This document shows positions 34,230 through 47,391 of a DNA stretch of 64,000 nt, piece after piece. The notes beneath the pieces were generated by a model that saw only the letters and a program-made list of their open reading frames with translations, searched no databases and was not told the DNA's origin. The translations under genes and the position numbers were made by a program. Source of the DNA: Filobasidium wieringae (lineage: Eukaryota; Basidiomycota; Tremellomycetes; Filobasidiales; Filobasidiaceae); NCBI GenBank assembly GCA_001600055.1, contig BCIV01000004.1, forward strand, positions 310,001-374,000, given 5' to 3'. Position 1 is the first letter of the stretch, and each line of letters opens with the position of its first letter.

Positions 34230-35259
34230 AGTGATGGGAATTAGGGGGAGATGCAAACTCACTTGAAGGATTTAGCGGGTCAAGGAACGCTTAATCAGAG
34301 ACAAGGTCGGATTTTCTATTGCTGTGAATCAAGACTAGAAAGGCGAACGATCCAGCTCTCCGCCTGGACAGAACAAAAGGCACTGTCGACTCCACCCGGT
34401 TCCTCATATGACCTTGAGGGTTCACTGGGCTACGTCGATCGACCACAATCCTATGTCGTAACGATCATCTCTCCGTACATGAAGCTGCAAGGTTGGATGT
34501 GTCGTTCCCAGCTAGAGTCAGAGGCTGGGTCCACTCAATTTAGAATTTAGTTTTACAACATCCCTGATCGATGCGGCAATGCTCGACTGGAGACTTTGGT
34601 CCACGGTTTCCAACAGCATTTCAGACGAACAAGTCGACCAAAGTCCCGGATATTGGAGGACTGCCGCTTTTCCCTGATGTTCTGGTGTTTCATGAGGAAG
34701 TGATGACCAGTAAGGACCAAGGTATTGCCTAGAGATGCCCTTAGATAGCGCTCTAGTATGGGAGATATCCTCTTGTAGTATGAGATAGAGAGGAACGAGT
34801 ATAGTTGGCATCATGCGAAGGTCAGGGTTGACCACTCTGACTCCGTCATCGACCCTCCTGATGGCGCACCAGAGATGTAGCCCAGAATACCAGGTAAGGC
34901 TGCTTTTGGGGATTGGAGAGAAGGTTTTCAGTAGCGCTTGTATGATATGTGTTTCTAAGTGAAACAATCCAGGGCCTAGGTATTGTATTCAAGGTAGACT
35001 GCGTGCTCGGATTGCCGCTCCTCTCACTCCATTCCAGCCCCTAGTCTTGCTCCTATTCCGCCTCCAGCTACTACTCCGCTACCTCCTTCTCCTCAGCCCG
35101 TTTGTCCCCCGTTCGCGATTGATATAAACCTCGTTTCTTCGGGGTATGTATTATAAATAAGGAAATCGTACTGATACAACCAATCTGACGACTCCGTAGC
35201 TTCTGTACTCGTCCTTCTCCTCTCGTCCGCTGCGGCATGTCCGGCTAATCTAAACCCGA
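34230..35259. other. 1-kb convergent spacer with a weak minus-strand ORF
   Basis: The PAP2 and PPSY genes converge here. A 149-codon ORF with an ATG (34967-34518, minus) reads as a mixed-composition protein but has no recognised motif, and no gene is called. Confidence 0.3.
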
Positions 35260-35862
35260 TCAGATGAAGTTGGGTAACGGTAGTCCATCGCTGGAACGTG
35301 TTGGCGTTCCCACGTTCAAGGTCTCTACGGCTTGAGGAGCGGAAGAATCTAAAGTGGAAAAGATGGGTCGATGGTGATGCCTGCGTTGTTGTGAGATGTC
35401 GACTGCGGAACCACCAATGAGACCTCTATTGAATCGAGAGCCAATTTTCCTTCAGAAACGCTCATGAATACGTGTATCTGATCACTCACCCAAGGATAAT
35501 ATAGATCAAGAATCCCCAGAGGAGAGCGATAAAGAACCTCCTCTTCGCTCTGGCACGGGCCACCGCCTCATTAGGCGCAGGGGTCCAGCCTTCGTAGTTG
35601 TACATCACGACTCGCTGCGATGGATGGGGATGAGCGGTCGGACGGGATTGCGGGGCTCCATGTTGATCAGGGTATGGTTGGACGTTGGGATAATTACCAG
35701 TCGATGGACCAGCGTTTGAAGTCGAGGCTTGATCTGGAAAAGACGAGGCGGGTTAGTCAAAGATTGATTGCAGGAGAAAGGAGGCGAGCACGACTTGCAT
35801 GACGGAGGTGCGTCTTGCGCTCCCTGTGGGTTCAATGCCGGGTCTACTTTCTTGATTGACAT
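35260..35862 (-). CDS. Small single-pass membrane protein with a PPSY motif
   Basis: Three exons (35862-35799, 35733-35490, 35425-35260) give 157 aa. The N-terminal part is Pro-rich and carries DAPPSYQAS, a PY motif of the type bound by WW domains of Rsp5/NEDD4 ubiquitin ligases. A juxtamembrane basic stretch (ARARAKRR) precedes one transmembrane helix, FFIALLWGFLIYIILGGLIGG, and a short polar tail ends LPLPNFI. Intron 1 has a GC donor (GCAAGT) and a CCAG acceptor; only this splice makes the PPSY codon and joins the frame, since no GT donor in the right phase exists. A role as a ubiquitin-ligase adaptor or cargo is inference. I do not recognise a named family. It shares a 0.4-kb divergent promoter with PRP4. 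Confidence 0.7.
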
Positions 35863-36281
35863 GATGTACTGAAGGGTCTTCTTGTTTTGGGGAGATTCGT
35901 TGAGCGTTTTCACCTGTAGCAAGATTGCTGAGGCTTTTATTCAGGATGGAAATGAAGAGAAGTTGCCTTTTGGGTGATATCATCTAAACGCGGTCAACAC
36001 CGAGAATTGAGCGGACACCGCATGAACCACCATGTCCGCTTCCCTCATCTCTAGGGGGTATGACATCGAGTGAGCAATCGACTTACCCTCTCACAACACC
36101 ATCCGACGAACGAAGGCAGACACTCCAATCGTTCGACAAAGGACTTTGCAAGCGTTGGAAAAGAGTTCTCTACCAGGGAACAAAGGCTCAACTGTAAACC
36201 CTTGGCTTCTTAGCCACTCAAACCCATACCTCGTTACCTGTTCTCACAAGCAATCTCTCTTTCATTCATCCCTTTATCACC
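35863..36281. promoter_or_regulatory. Divergent promoter of the PPSY gene and PRP4
   Basis: This 419-nt spacer separates divergent starts. No other gene is seen. Confidence 0.4.
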
Positions 36282-39004
<2,723 letters not shown>

Positions 39005-39343
39005 TGGATACATGAGTTTCTGAAAGAGCAATTGTTTTTGTAACTCGCCAGATCTGTATGTCCACGGTATCACGTGCGATATGGTATTCGCACCGGAAGC
39101 AGATGTACAATATGGTTCCGTCCTGCCCTCTCCGGGCAGAAATAGCCAAGGTCGAACGCCGAAGAGGTTGCCAACTGGAACGAACTGACGTAGTTGCTGC
39201 CAGGCGCACATTGCCCAATCATTTACGTCCTTGCTATTGGTTAATTGAGGTTGACCGTGTCCTCAGCTTGAATCACCTTGAATCACTATTGATCTACTTG
39301 AACCAGCCACATAAGACCCATCCACGCTTTAGCTAGCCAAGAC
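39005..39343. promoter_or_regulatory. Spacer and promoter of nitrate reductase
   Basis: Only 339 nt separate the PRP4 stop from the nitrate reductase ATG. In nitrate-assimilating fungi this region would carry GATA-factor and nitrate-activator sites. A GATA core occurs at the start of the region, but single cores are not informative. Confidence 0.35.
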
Positions 39344-42300
39344 ATGCCTGTTCCTACGGGCAAAGCATCCCAGCAGGACTTCTCGCGATTCCATAAGCCT
39401 GTCTGGCCAAAATCTCATACCTTGCACAAGAAACCTTCTTCCGATTATCCGTATGCGACACGGGAAGAACTGGACAATGAGAAAGCAGGGATTGATCAGC
39501 AGCATAGACCCCTGAAGACGAGTCATGATGGTACCGGTCGGCTAGCAGGAACACAAGGGCGTAGCGATCATGCTCACCCGGATGATCAGTACAGCCAAGA
39601 CGGAAGCAAGAAAAATGAGCCAGATGATATCGGCAAGACTCTACTGAATACTCTTGAAGATAGAGCAACGGAGGGGAAGACAGAATGGAGCAATGAAGAG
39701 GTCGAGAAAGTTAAAGATCGTTTAAGGAAAGCTCAAGAAATTGGAAAGACTCGAGATGAAGCGCTGAAAGAGCTCTATGACGATGAGAGTTTCTGCTTTA
39801 GTATTCGGGAGGTAAAGCAGGTGGTGAAAGATTGGAAGCTCGAGGATCCTTTGGTAAGTCCTTCGGTTCGCGATGGGACCAGCAACCCTCGAGCTGACAA
39901 CTTATACAGTTGTACGGAGCGGCTCGCTACGTTCTTCCGTAAGATCTCGTCCTGGTTTACACGGGCTTCAAATAGCTGACTTCAATCCCTGGTATCGTAG
40001 TACAACGGAAAAGGACATCAAGGGACAGAACTGGCCAGGAAAGGCAGAGCAAGAAGCTGAAAAGGCCAAAGAAGCGAAAGAGAAGGCGGATGAGAAGGCA
40101 AAGGACGAGAAATCCGAGAATGATACCGATGACAAGAAGCAGGAAAACAAAGACGACAAGAAAACTGATGACGAAGATGCAAAGGAGCCTCAGTCTGAGA
40201 CTTCTGAGAAGGATAAAGACCAAAAGGCTTCCCCTGGAGATGACGACAAGTCCAATGATCAGGAAAACGGAGAAAGCTTCGATGACCTTTCGGAAGACGA
40301 GCAAGAATGGTATGGAAAGCTTATGAAGGAGATGGATCAAATCAACGGGCTTCAAAATAACCCGGGAATACCTTCGGTCGATTTTGGAAAGCACGGATTG
40401 AATGCTCTAAAACAGAAATACAAGGTCAATGACGGGAGTGATGAAGGGAAGATCGATGATGTGGTCGAAGCTAGGCAAGAGGCGAGGTTGACCAAGGTCC
40501 GGGATCGGGCTATGGAGGTCCAGGTGGATGATCAGTAAGCTTTCGTAGGTCTATGTAGCAAGGACGAGTTTTGACCCCTATTCTTTGGCTGCCAGATTTA
40601 CTCCGGATTCGTGGATTCCCCGGTCAAGTCATTTGCTTCGATTAGTGAGTGGAGCTATCCCAAGGGCCAGCGGAAACCGGGAGGTTCATGTGTAGCCCTC
40701 GTTTTAGACCGGTAAACACCCCATGAATGCGGAACCTCCTATGTCGGAACTGTTCGATGCTGGATTGATCACTCCCACAAAGTGTCAGTAAAAACCATCC
40801 AGTCTAAAAGCAAAGACCACATACTCATAATATGCAAATACAGTACATTATATCAGAAACCACGGAGCTGTGCCTAAGCTAGCTTGGGAAACCCACACTC
40901 TTGAGATCTTTTCGGACCCCCCTGGTCTGCTTGATCCAGCTGAACTGTCGATGGACGAGATTGCGAAAGACTATAAGGCCATCGAGATCCCAGTGACTCT
41001 AGCTTGTACTGGAGCTAGGCGTGAGGAAGTTAACAGGGTCAAGAAGAGCGGAGGTTTCGGATGGAGTGCGGCAGCCGTTTCTACTTGTATGTGGACCGGT
41101 GCGCTGGTGAGGGATATCCTACTGGCTAGGAACATGGTCGAGCAGCCTGAGGATGAGAGATGGTACTTGAACTACGAGGGCGCAGACGAACCGTCCGAGG
41201 GGAAGTATGCTACTTCTATTCCACTCTCGTACGCCATGGACCCAGTCAACGATGTGATGTTGGCTTACGGGATCAACGGAGCTCCTCTTCATCCCGATCA
41301 TGGTTATCCTTTGAGAAGCTTGATCCCCTCGTTCGTCGGAGGACGTTGCGTCAAGTGGCTCAAGAAGATTTGGATCTCGAAAAAACCTAATGACTCGCAT
41401 TACCACATATGGGATAACAGAGTGGTGCCGTCTTTCGTGACAAGCAAGCAGAGCCGACTAGGAAAAGCCTTTTTCCACAGCCCTTCCACTATCATCAACG
41501 AGCAATGTTTGCAATCGGTTATAGTCAAGCCAGCACACGGTCAGTATATTCCGCTTCAAGGCGAGGCAAGCGGAAAACAAGGGTTGGACCGCAAGATCAA
41601 GGTCAGTGTCACATTAAGGGTGTGTAATTGGGACAGATCTGATTCGGGTTGCTATATGGCCACAGGTTGAAGGATTCGTACGTATCGTATTACAAAGGGC
41701 AATGATACTCGCAATCGTTGACAGCTTCGATACAGGCTTATCACGGAGGTGGTCACCCAGTAGAAAGGGTGGAACTTTCCGTTGACGGGGGTGAGAATTG
41801 GAGACACTGTTTCCGGACCCTTCCCGAGAAGGCATTACGCCATGGCAATAAATTTTGGACCTGGTTGTTCTGGGAGTGCGAAGTGACGGTCAAAGAACTC
41901 GCAAATGCAGAGCAAGTGATCGTGCGAGCGTTTGTCAGTCATGGTCAACTTCAAATCATGCAATCGATGAGCGCTGAAGACTGGATGTTCTTCTAGGATG
42001 TGTTCAAAACCAGTCAACCGGAGCATATTACTTGGAATATAACCGGAATGATGAACAACTGTAATCCCTCTCCTCCCTCTTTTAGGCATCTTGCGCTGAC
42101 CCGTCGTCGTTGTCGCAGCATGGTACCGTGTCAAACCAGAGCTGACCAATGAACCCGAGTCGGACCGTCCAGCGATTCTTTTCCATCATCCTGTGCCTCC
42201 AGGGGCTGTTGAGGGTGGATGGATGAAGCCAAGCGCAGTCGAGCAGGCCAAAGAGGAGGCTGCCAAATCTCAAACGGACGACGAAAAGCAATTTACGCTG

Positions 42301-44050
42301 GAAGAGGTTCAGAAACACAACACGCCAGATGATGCTTGGATCATTATTGACAACAAAGTGTACGATGTGACGTCGGTTCTTAGTTGGCACCCGGGTGGGG
42401 CTGCTGCTATCACAAACTACGCAGGGAAGGCTACTGTCGATACGACGGTGGATTACAATGCTATTCACGATGACTACGCAAACTCGCAGCGAGACAAATT
42501 ATTGATAGGTCGGGTCAGTGACAAGGGGATCAAGGCGTTAGCAGAGGATGCAGAACGATCGAAAAAGGTTCAAGCAAAACTCAAGAAAGAACGAGCTGGT
42601 TTCGCTCTCAAAGCCTCGAGGTGAGTTTTTACTCGTGATTTTCCGGAACCCGAGCCTTCCATTGAGTTGCCCTGCCTGGTTGTAGTTATTCTGCGGCAAC
42701 TTTAGTCCAGCGTAAAGAGATAAGCAAAGACACCAGGTAATTCCGATCATCGTGTTCGAGTCGTATCGACCACTGAGGTATACGAGTCCCCGCGCAGAGT
42801 TTACACTTTCAGCCTACCCAAGTCTGAAGATGGTTCTCACGGGAAACTGGGTTTGCCAATCGGAAACCATATCCAGATCGCCTTCCATCTCCAGGATGGG
42901 GTAGTAACGCGTCCTTATACCCCTATTCGGTGAGTTTTCAACGCCTGAAGCGTGTATACACGTCAAGTAGCCTAGCTGATCGATACCCTTGTCTAGACCT
43001 GTGACTGCGGATGAGGAGGATGGGACTTTCGGTAAGCATTACCTTGGGGTTCGTCAATAAGAAAGCGTGACAAAAGACTACCTTCCAGATCTACTCATCA
43101 AGAGTTATTTCCCCGGATCTGGAACCAAATTCCCACCAGGAGGAACTTTGTCAGTCTAAACCCTTTGATTCGATACTGGAACTCTCTTTCATACTGCTCT
43201 TCTGCTTATCAGATCGAACTATGTGGATGTCATGAAGATTGGTAGGTCCAATCACTAGTTTTGGGACGTGCGGTAACGTGACGGCTGACCCAGACTGGAC
43301 ATAGGGGAGGATCTCGATATCCGTCTTGGACCGTCAGATATTACTTATCTAGGGAAAGGGAAATTCAAGATCAACGACAAGGAATTCAACTTTGAAAAGG
43401 TTAACATTGCCTGTTATCGGTGATTTGCAATCGCAAGCTGAAACTTCCTGCTCGCTTTAGATCAATCTCGTGGCAGGTGGTTCAGGTAAGATCGTGGCTG
43501 CTCCTTTCAGCCGGATCCCGAGTTGATGGATTGTCTGTCAAACAGGTCTTACCCCTCATTGGCAGTTGATCCATTCGATCTTGAAGAACAGCAAGGAGGA
43601 CAAGACAGCCATTTCGCTGGTAGATGCGAACAGCACATTCGGGGTAAGGGACTTGACGCTCCCCTTCAAGCCTATCATCGTGACGAATGATTAATGTTGA
43701 TTACGCTCAATCGTGTATCAGGACGTCTTGATGTTTGATGAGCTGAAGAAGTATGGAGAATCGCACTCGGAGCAGTTCAAGCCTTGGTTTACGCTGAGTA
43801 AAAAGCCCGAAGATCAAGATTGGCCATACACGATTGGACATTTGGACGAGAAGATTATCAAGGAGCATTTCTGGGCTCCAGAGGAGGACAAAGTCGGGAC
43901 GTTTTTGTGAGTCCCATGTCTGCAACTTGGCCAGTAATGGTACTGATCGAGTTGGACAGGTGTGGACCTCCCGGTTTGATTCAACATGGGGCAATGCCCG
44001 CGCTCAAAAACTGGGGCTTCGAAGAAGGGAAGAACTTGTTTGGGTTCTAG
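39344..44050 (+). CDS. niaD: Nitrate reductase (molybdopterin, cytochrome b5 and FAD/NAD(P)H domains) with long N-terminal extension
   Basis: Twenty exons give 1177 aa: 39344-39853, 39910-39938, 40001-40534, 40596-40644, 40708-40783, 40844-41601, 41666-41677, 41736-41933, 41997-42060, 42119-42620, 42686-42736, 42798-42929, 42997-43031, 43089-43149, 43213-43241, 43305-43399, 43461-43485, 43546-43643, 43722-43906, 43960-44050. Residues 1-357 are an extension with EVKQVVKDWKLEDPLLYGAA and a Lys/Asp/Glu-rich coil. The molybdopterin part starts FTPDSWIPR, LRLTGKHPMNAEPP, LHYIRNHGAVPKLAW, and has the Moco Cys in LACTGARREEVN; EGADEPSEGKYAT is typical. Dimerisation: EGFAYHGGGHPVERVELS. Cytochrome b5 (about 800-875) has the haem His in SWHPGG and AIHDDY. 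FAD/NAD(P)H: RPYTPIRPVTADE, LVAGGSGLTPHWQ and CGPPGLIQHG. It reduces nitrate to nitrite in the cytosol. Confidence 0.92.
41666..41677 (+). other. 12-nt microexon of nitrate reductase
   Basis: Exon 7 codes only Val-Glu-Gly-Phe. It lies between a CACAG acceptor and a GTACGT donor, with introns of 64 and 58 nt on either side. The four residues complete the start of the molybdenum-domain dimerisation fold (VEGF-AYHGGG), which argues that the exon is real. Confidence 0.8.
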
Positions 44051-44656
44051 TCGAGATATGTTTCACATAGCAATTGTGACACGTCTACGCTTGTAATTGC
44101 TAGTTGTATGATTACCTGCTGTATTGGATCGAAAGTGTTTCACTTTGACGCGCGCAGAGGCTTCTCCGTGGATATCTGTTCGGAAAGCCGTCGCCTTGAA
44201 ACGAAGTTCTTTTCATGTCTTCGCAGCGGATCGCTGGAAGCATAACAGGGTGCTCTTTCGTGAGCTTGCATAGAGCATAGAGCTCTCGCAAAGATGTCCT
44301 TTCCGCTCGAAGTATTGACATTGCGCTCGTCGCCTGCTTCGGCGTTAAGGGTTTGAGAGGCTATCGCGTGTGAAATCGATTAGATGTCAGGCGCATCTCG
44401 ACTTTCCCTTCCCGTGAGACTGCTCAGGGAAACGTGTCAGGCTCTTTCCTTGTCCCGCTCCTCTGGCAAAGACCTCCTCGACAGAATTTCCCGGTGACAC
44501 CGACGTACGATTGGCTTGATTCCCTCCTTCTTCGTCTTCCTCTCTACCGGCACCAACGTAAAAGGACAGCACTGTGAGAATATAGACGTCAATTTTACCA
44601 GAAACTAGGACTCTTGGAACTCATTCGCTTTTGGTATTATTTGTGTTAGCATCAAG
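44051..44656. other. Spacer between nitrate reductase and RPL35
   Basis: This 0.6-kb region holds the nitrate reductase 3' end and the RPL35 promoter. No gene is seen. Confidence 0.35.
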
Positions 44657-45483
44657 ATGTCTCAGAACAAGATCCGTGCTTTCGAGCTGCAAAGCAAGTG
44701 CGTACGACGTCCTGGAAAGGCAAGGCTAGAATCGTCAAAGGAGAGAAACGCTGACCGTTGGAATTACCTTGCTTTGCTGCTTTGCATCTTTCTTGTTCTA
44801 CCCTTCCATCTTCGACTTTTACCTTTTTCCAGGAACAAGAACGACCTGCTCGCCCAGCTCGATGAGCTCAAGACCGAGTTGGCCTCGTTGAGGGTCGCCA
44901 AGATTGCCGGTGGAAGTGCCAACAAGTTGGGAAGGATGTAAGGCGCAGTTTCAAGCTTTGTTATCAGAAAGGAAGGATTGCGGGTGATTGGCTGGAATCG
45001 GTGGTCATGTTTTGGGAAACGTGGAGGAACATCTTGGAAGAGCGCTCTGAACTGCACTTTGCTACGCAACATGAGAAGAAACAAATAGGTCACCTTTGAG
45101 ATAGCAGACCTGAAGAAGATCAAGCAGAAGACATGGGAACGGGGATGGATGGAGAAAGACGACAATCTGGGGGCTCACTTGGTACAACAACAAACCGACA
45201 CTCACCCGCACGAACAAAACATGACCACCTTCAAGCTAAACCACACCCGACGCCTTCCGGAATGCAAGATCAGCCAAGCTGACTATTGCGCTTTTTCCCC
45301 TTAGCAACACCGTCCGAAAGTCCATCGCCCGTGTCTTGACTGTTATCAACCAGAAGCAGAGGCAGAATGTCAGGGATCTGTACAAGAGCAAGAATGCCAA
45401 GTGTTAGTCTGTCGAATTCTGTTTGCGTGGAAAACGAGTTGACCTCTTGGAACGACACTACAGACATGCCCCTCGACCTTCGT

Positions 45484-45520
<37 letters not shown>

Positions 45521-45670
45521 AGCACGAGGTCAACCTCGTCACTGAGAAGCAGCACAAGAAGGACATCCACTTCCCTTCCAGGAGTACGTCCATGTTGTCC
45601 TGACGAATCGTAATGTCCGTGTTCGCTGATGCTGTCATTCGCTCCGATAGAGTACGCTCTCAAGGCTTAG
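44657..45670 (+). CDS. RPL35: 60S ribosomal protein L35 (uL29)
   Basis: Five exons (44657-44697, 44833-44937, 45305-45402, 45464-45583, 45651-45670) give 127 aa, the usual L35 size. The sequence follows the family: [57 protein letters not shown], then [17 protein letters not shown] and HFPSRKYALKA at the end. L35 sits at the polypeptide exit tunnel of the large subunit. Exon 3 ends at the GTTAGT donor (phase 1) so that the codon TAC is formed and the family's KYMPLDLR is restored. Introns 1 and 2 are 135 and 367 nt, far longer than usual for the window, which is common for fungal ribosomal protein genes and may matter for expression. Confidence 0.95.
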
Positions 45671-46517
45671 GAAGATCGCATCTTCAGAAGAGAGGGGACG
45701 GTAGGGGTAGTTGAAGATGGGGATGTACCTTTCAACCTCTTTTTATTTCATCTTTGATTGCTCCTGCGCATTGGAGTTTGGGCAAAATATGTCGTTCACG
45801 GGTCGGACAAAGTCTGTGGGAGCATGCGGATCGCTCGTTTGCAATCCCGATCAGGAGTGTGCGAATTGGATCGATAGTGTCCACCTGCATAGCCCTTTGA
45901 TTTAGACGGCATTAGTCTTCCTCATGATGATGGGCCTCTAGAATATGCCCGAGTTCGATTTCGATCCGGACCGCAATTCCCCGTGTTGTCTTTGAATGAG
46001 AAGTAGACTGCTGTGGTAAGTACGAGACGGATGCCGCAGTTTGTCAGTCATTGTCCTCCCACCTGGCAAATCATGACAACTCTGCATTAGCTCCGGGCTG
46101 GACTTGATCATCTCGATCAAAGCAGGACCTGACTGCTGGGTATAGCCTTTAAGGACATGGAAATGTGGGAGCTTTGCACCCGCACATATCACTGTAGCTG
46201 TGGGATTTTTCCGGTCCACAATGATCCTTAGGTCAGCCATCCTATGGGACTGATCATAGATGATACGCAAGGTGGTTGACCCAGCCTTGTGGCTGAGATA
46301 CTTCTTGCCTGGTACTTGACAGCTTGAGCGCCGATGGTTCGAGCTTCCGCTTCGTCTTGATCGACCAGCCCAGCAGATTTGATACGGGGCAGAAACCGTC
46401 GCTTCAACCCTCATACTCAGTGCCCCTACCCAGCTACATACGCTCGTGAAGACGTCGGTCCGACCTGCAAATGTTTTGAATGACATACAACCAAACTTGA
46501 TACCACGTACAACCCTC
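45671..46517. other. Convergent spacer between RPL35 and GMF1
   Basis: Both neighbouring genes end here. A 182-codon minus-strand ORF (46486-45938) begins 32 nt after the GMF1 stop; it has no recognised domain and is left uncalled. Confidence 0.3.
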
Positions 46518-47119
46518 TCAACCCAACATCTCCCCGTTGATCCATTCCTCCGTCAACCCTTCGGCCCCATCCCTCATCTCCAGGATTTTCGAGCAAGATG
46601 CCGTGTTGGCGAATTGGGGTAGACCCGAGGTGTGCAGCATCATCAGCTCGGTAGGGGATGAAGAAGGGGCCCAGTTGAGGAGGATCAGGGGGTAAGACAC
46701 TCGGCCGTCTTTGTGGGTCTGTAGCAGCGGCTGTTGAGTTCAAAGTCGGAGGCTAAGTGTACTGTGGAATGGCTTACTAATGGGTATGACAGGACGAGGT
46801 AACGAGGAGCGTTCTCTGGCAATTCCTCTGCTATTTCCTCGATGGTCCCTTCCAATTCCTCGTCGACCACCATTGATAGAGTCTTCTTGTCGATCTTCAC
46901 CGAGAGAGCTTTAGGAGTCTTTGCCGGTTTGAATCGGAATTTCTATTGGGCAGGGATTGGGTGGGCGGGTTTTCGTTTGGTAGAAGGGCGCTTTACATAC
47001 CTTGACAGCGTCTTTGACTGTTACGGGGAGATCTACGGTGGTCGATGTGGACTGTGCGTGTGATGCGGATTCAGCAGCAGCACAGCAGAATCAGGAGAGA
47101 AAACGCAGTCGCTCACCAT
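46518..47119 (-). CDS. GMF1: Glia maturation factor-type ADF-H protein (GMF1/Aim7)
   Basis: Four coding exons (47119-47117, 47051-47001, 46942-46778, 46718-46518) give 139 aa. GMF has an ADF-homology fold, binds Arp2/3 complex and debranches actin networks. The chain has LPVTVKDAVKKFRFKP, then VKIDKKTLSMVVDEELEG, the LPENAPRYLVLSYPLTHKDG strand-turn, GRVSYPLILLNW, and a C-terminal helix with LTEEWINGEML. The first coding exon is the ATG alone: the donor GTGAGC follows it directly, and the 65-nt intron ends CACAG before Ser-Thr-Ser. Without this splice no in-frame ATG precedes the N-terminal helix. It shares a 272-nt divergent promoter with SLC1. Confidence 0.92.
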
Positions 47120-47391
47120 GATGGGATGTATCCTTATCTTATGTCTTTGTCTTGCTATCTGTACAGAACTGTAGACACGCAGAACTATCGGTTCAGTTAC
47201 ACCTCTTGAGCAGCATCCGACGTCATTATCGTGCATACACGTCGCTCTTCTTCCCATTTCCGCGTCGCTCTCATGGTTTCCGGGTACTGAACGACCAACC
47301 ATCGCTCAACCTTGATCATCAATCACCCTGCCACTTGTTTCCGACATCGTCCCCGACCTGCACTCTCCATCATACAACCGGCATATCGACC

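Noticed and set aside
34518..34967. 149-codon minus-strand ORF in the PAP2/PPSY spacer
   Set aside because: It has an ATG and mixed composition, but no motif, no splice partner and no conserved pattern; chance remains likely.
39854..40000. Reading straight through the frame at 39854 and using a 37-nt intron at about 39939
   Set aside because: 37 nt is shorter than any other intron here. The two-intron model (56 and 62 nt) has branch points and gives EDPLLYGAARYVLPTTEKD in phase.
39344..40543. A separate 3-exon gene of 358 codons ending in TAA upstream of nitrate reductase
   Set aside because: A GTAAGC donor overlaps the stop codon and joins in phase to the exon that codes FTPDSWIPR; all later exons then keep phase. 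One gene explains the data better.
45938..46486. 182-codon minus-strand ORF right after GMF1
   Set aside because: No recognised domain and it lies where the convergent 3' UTRs are expected.
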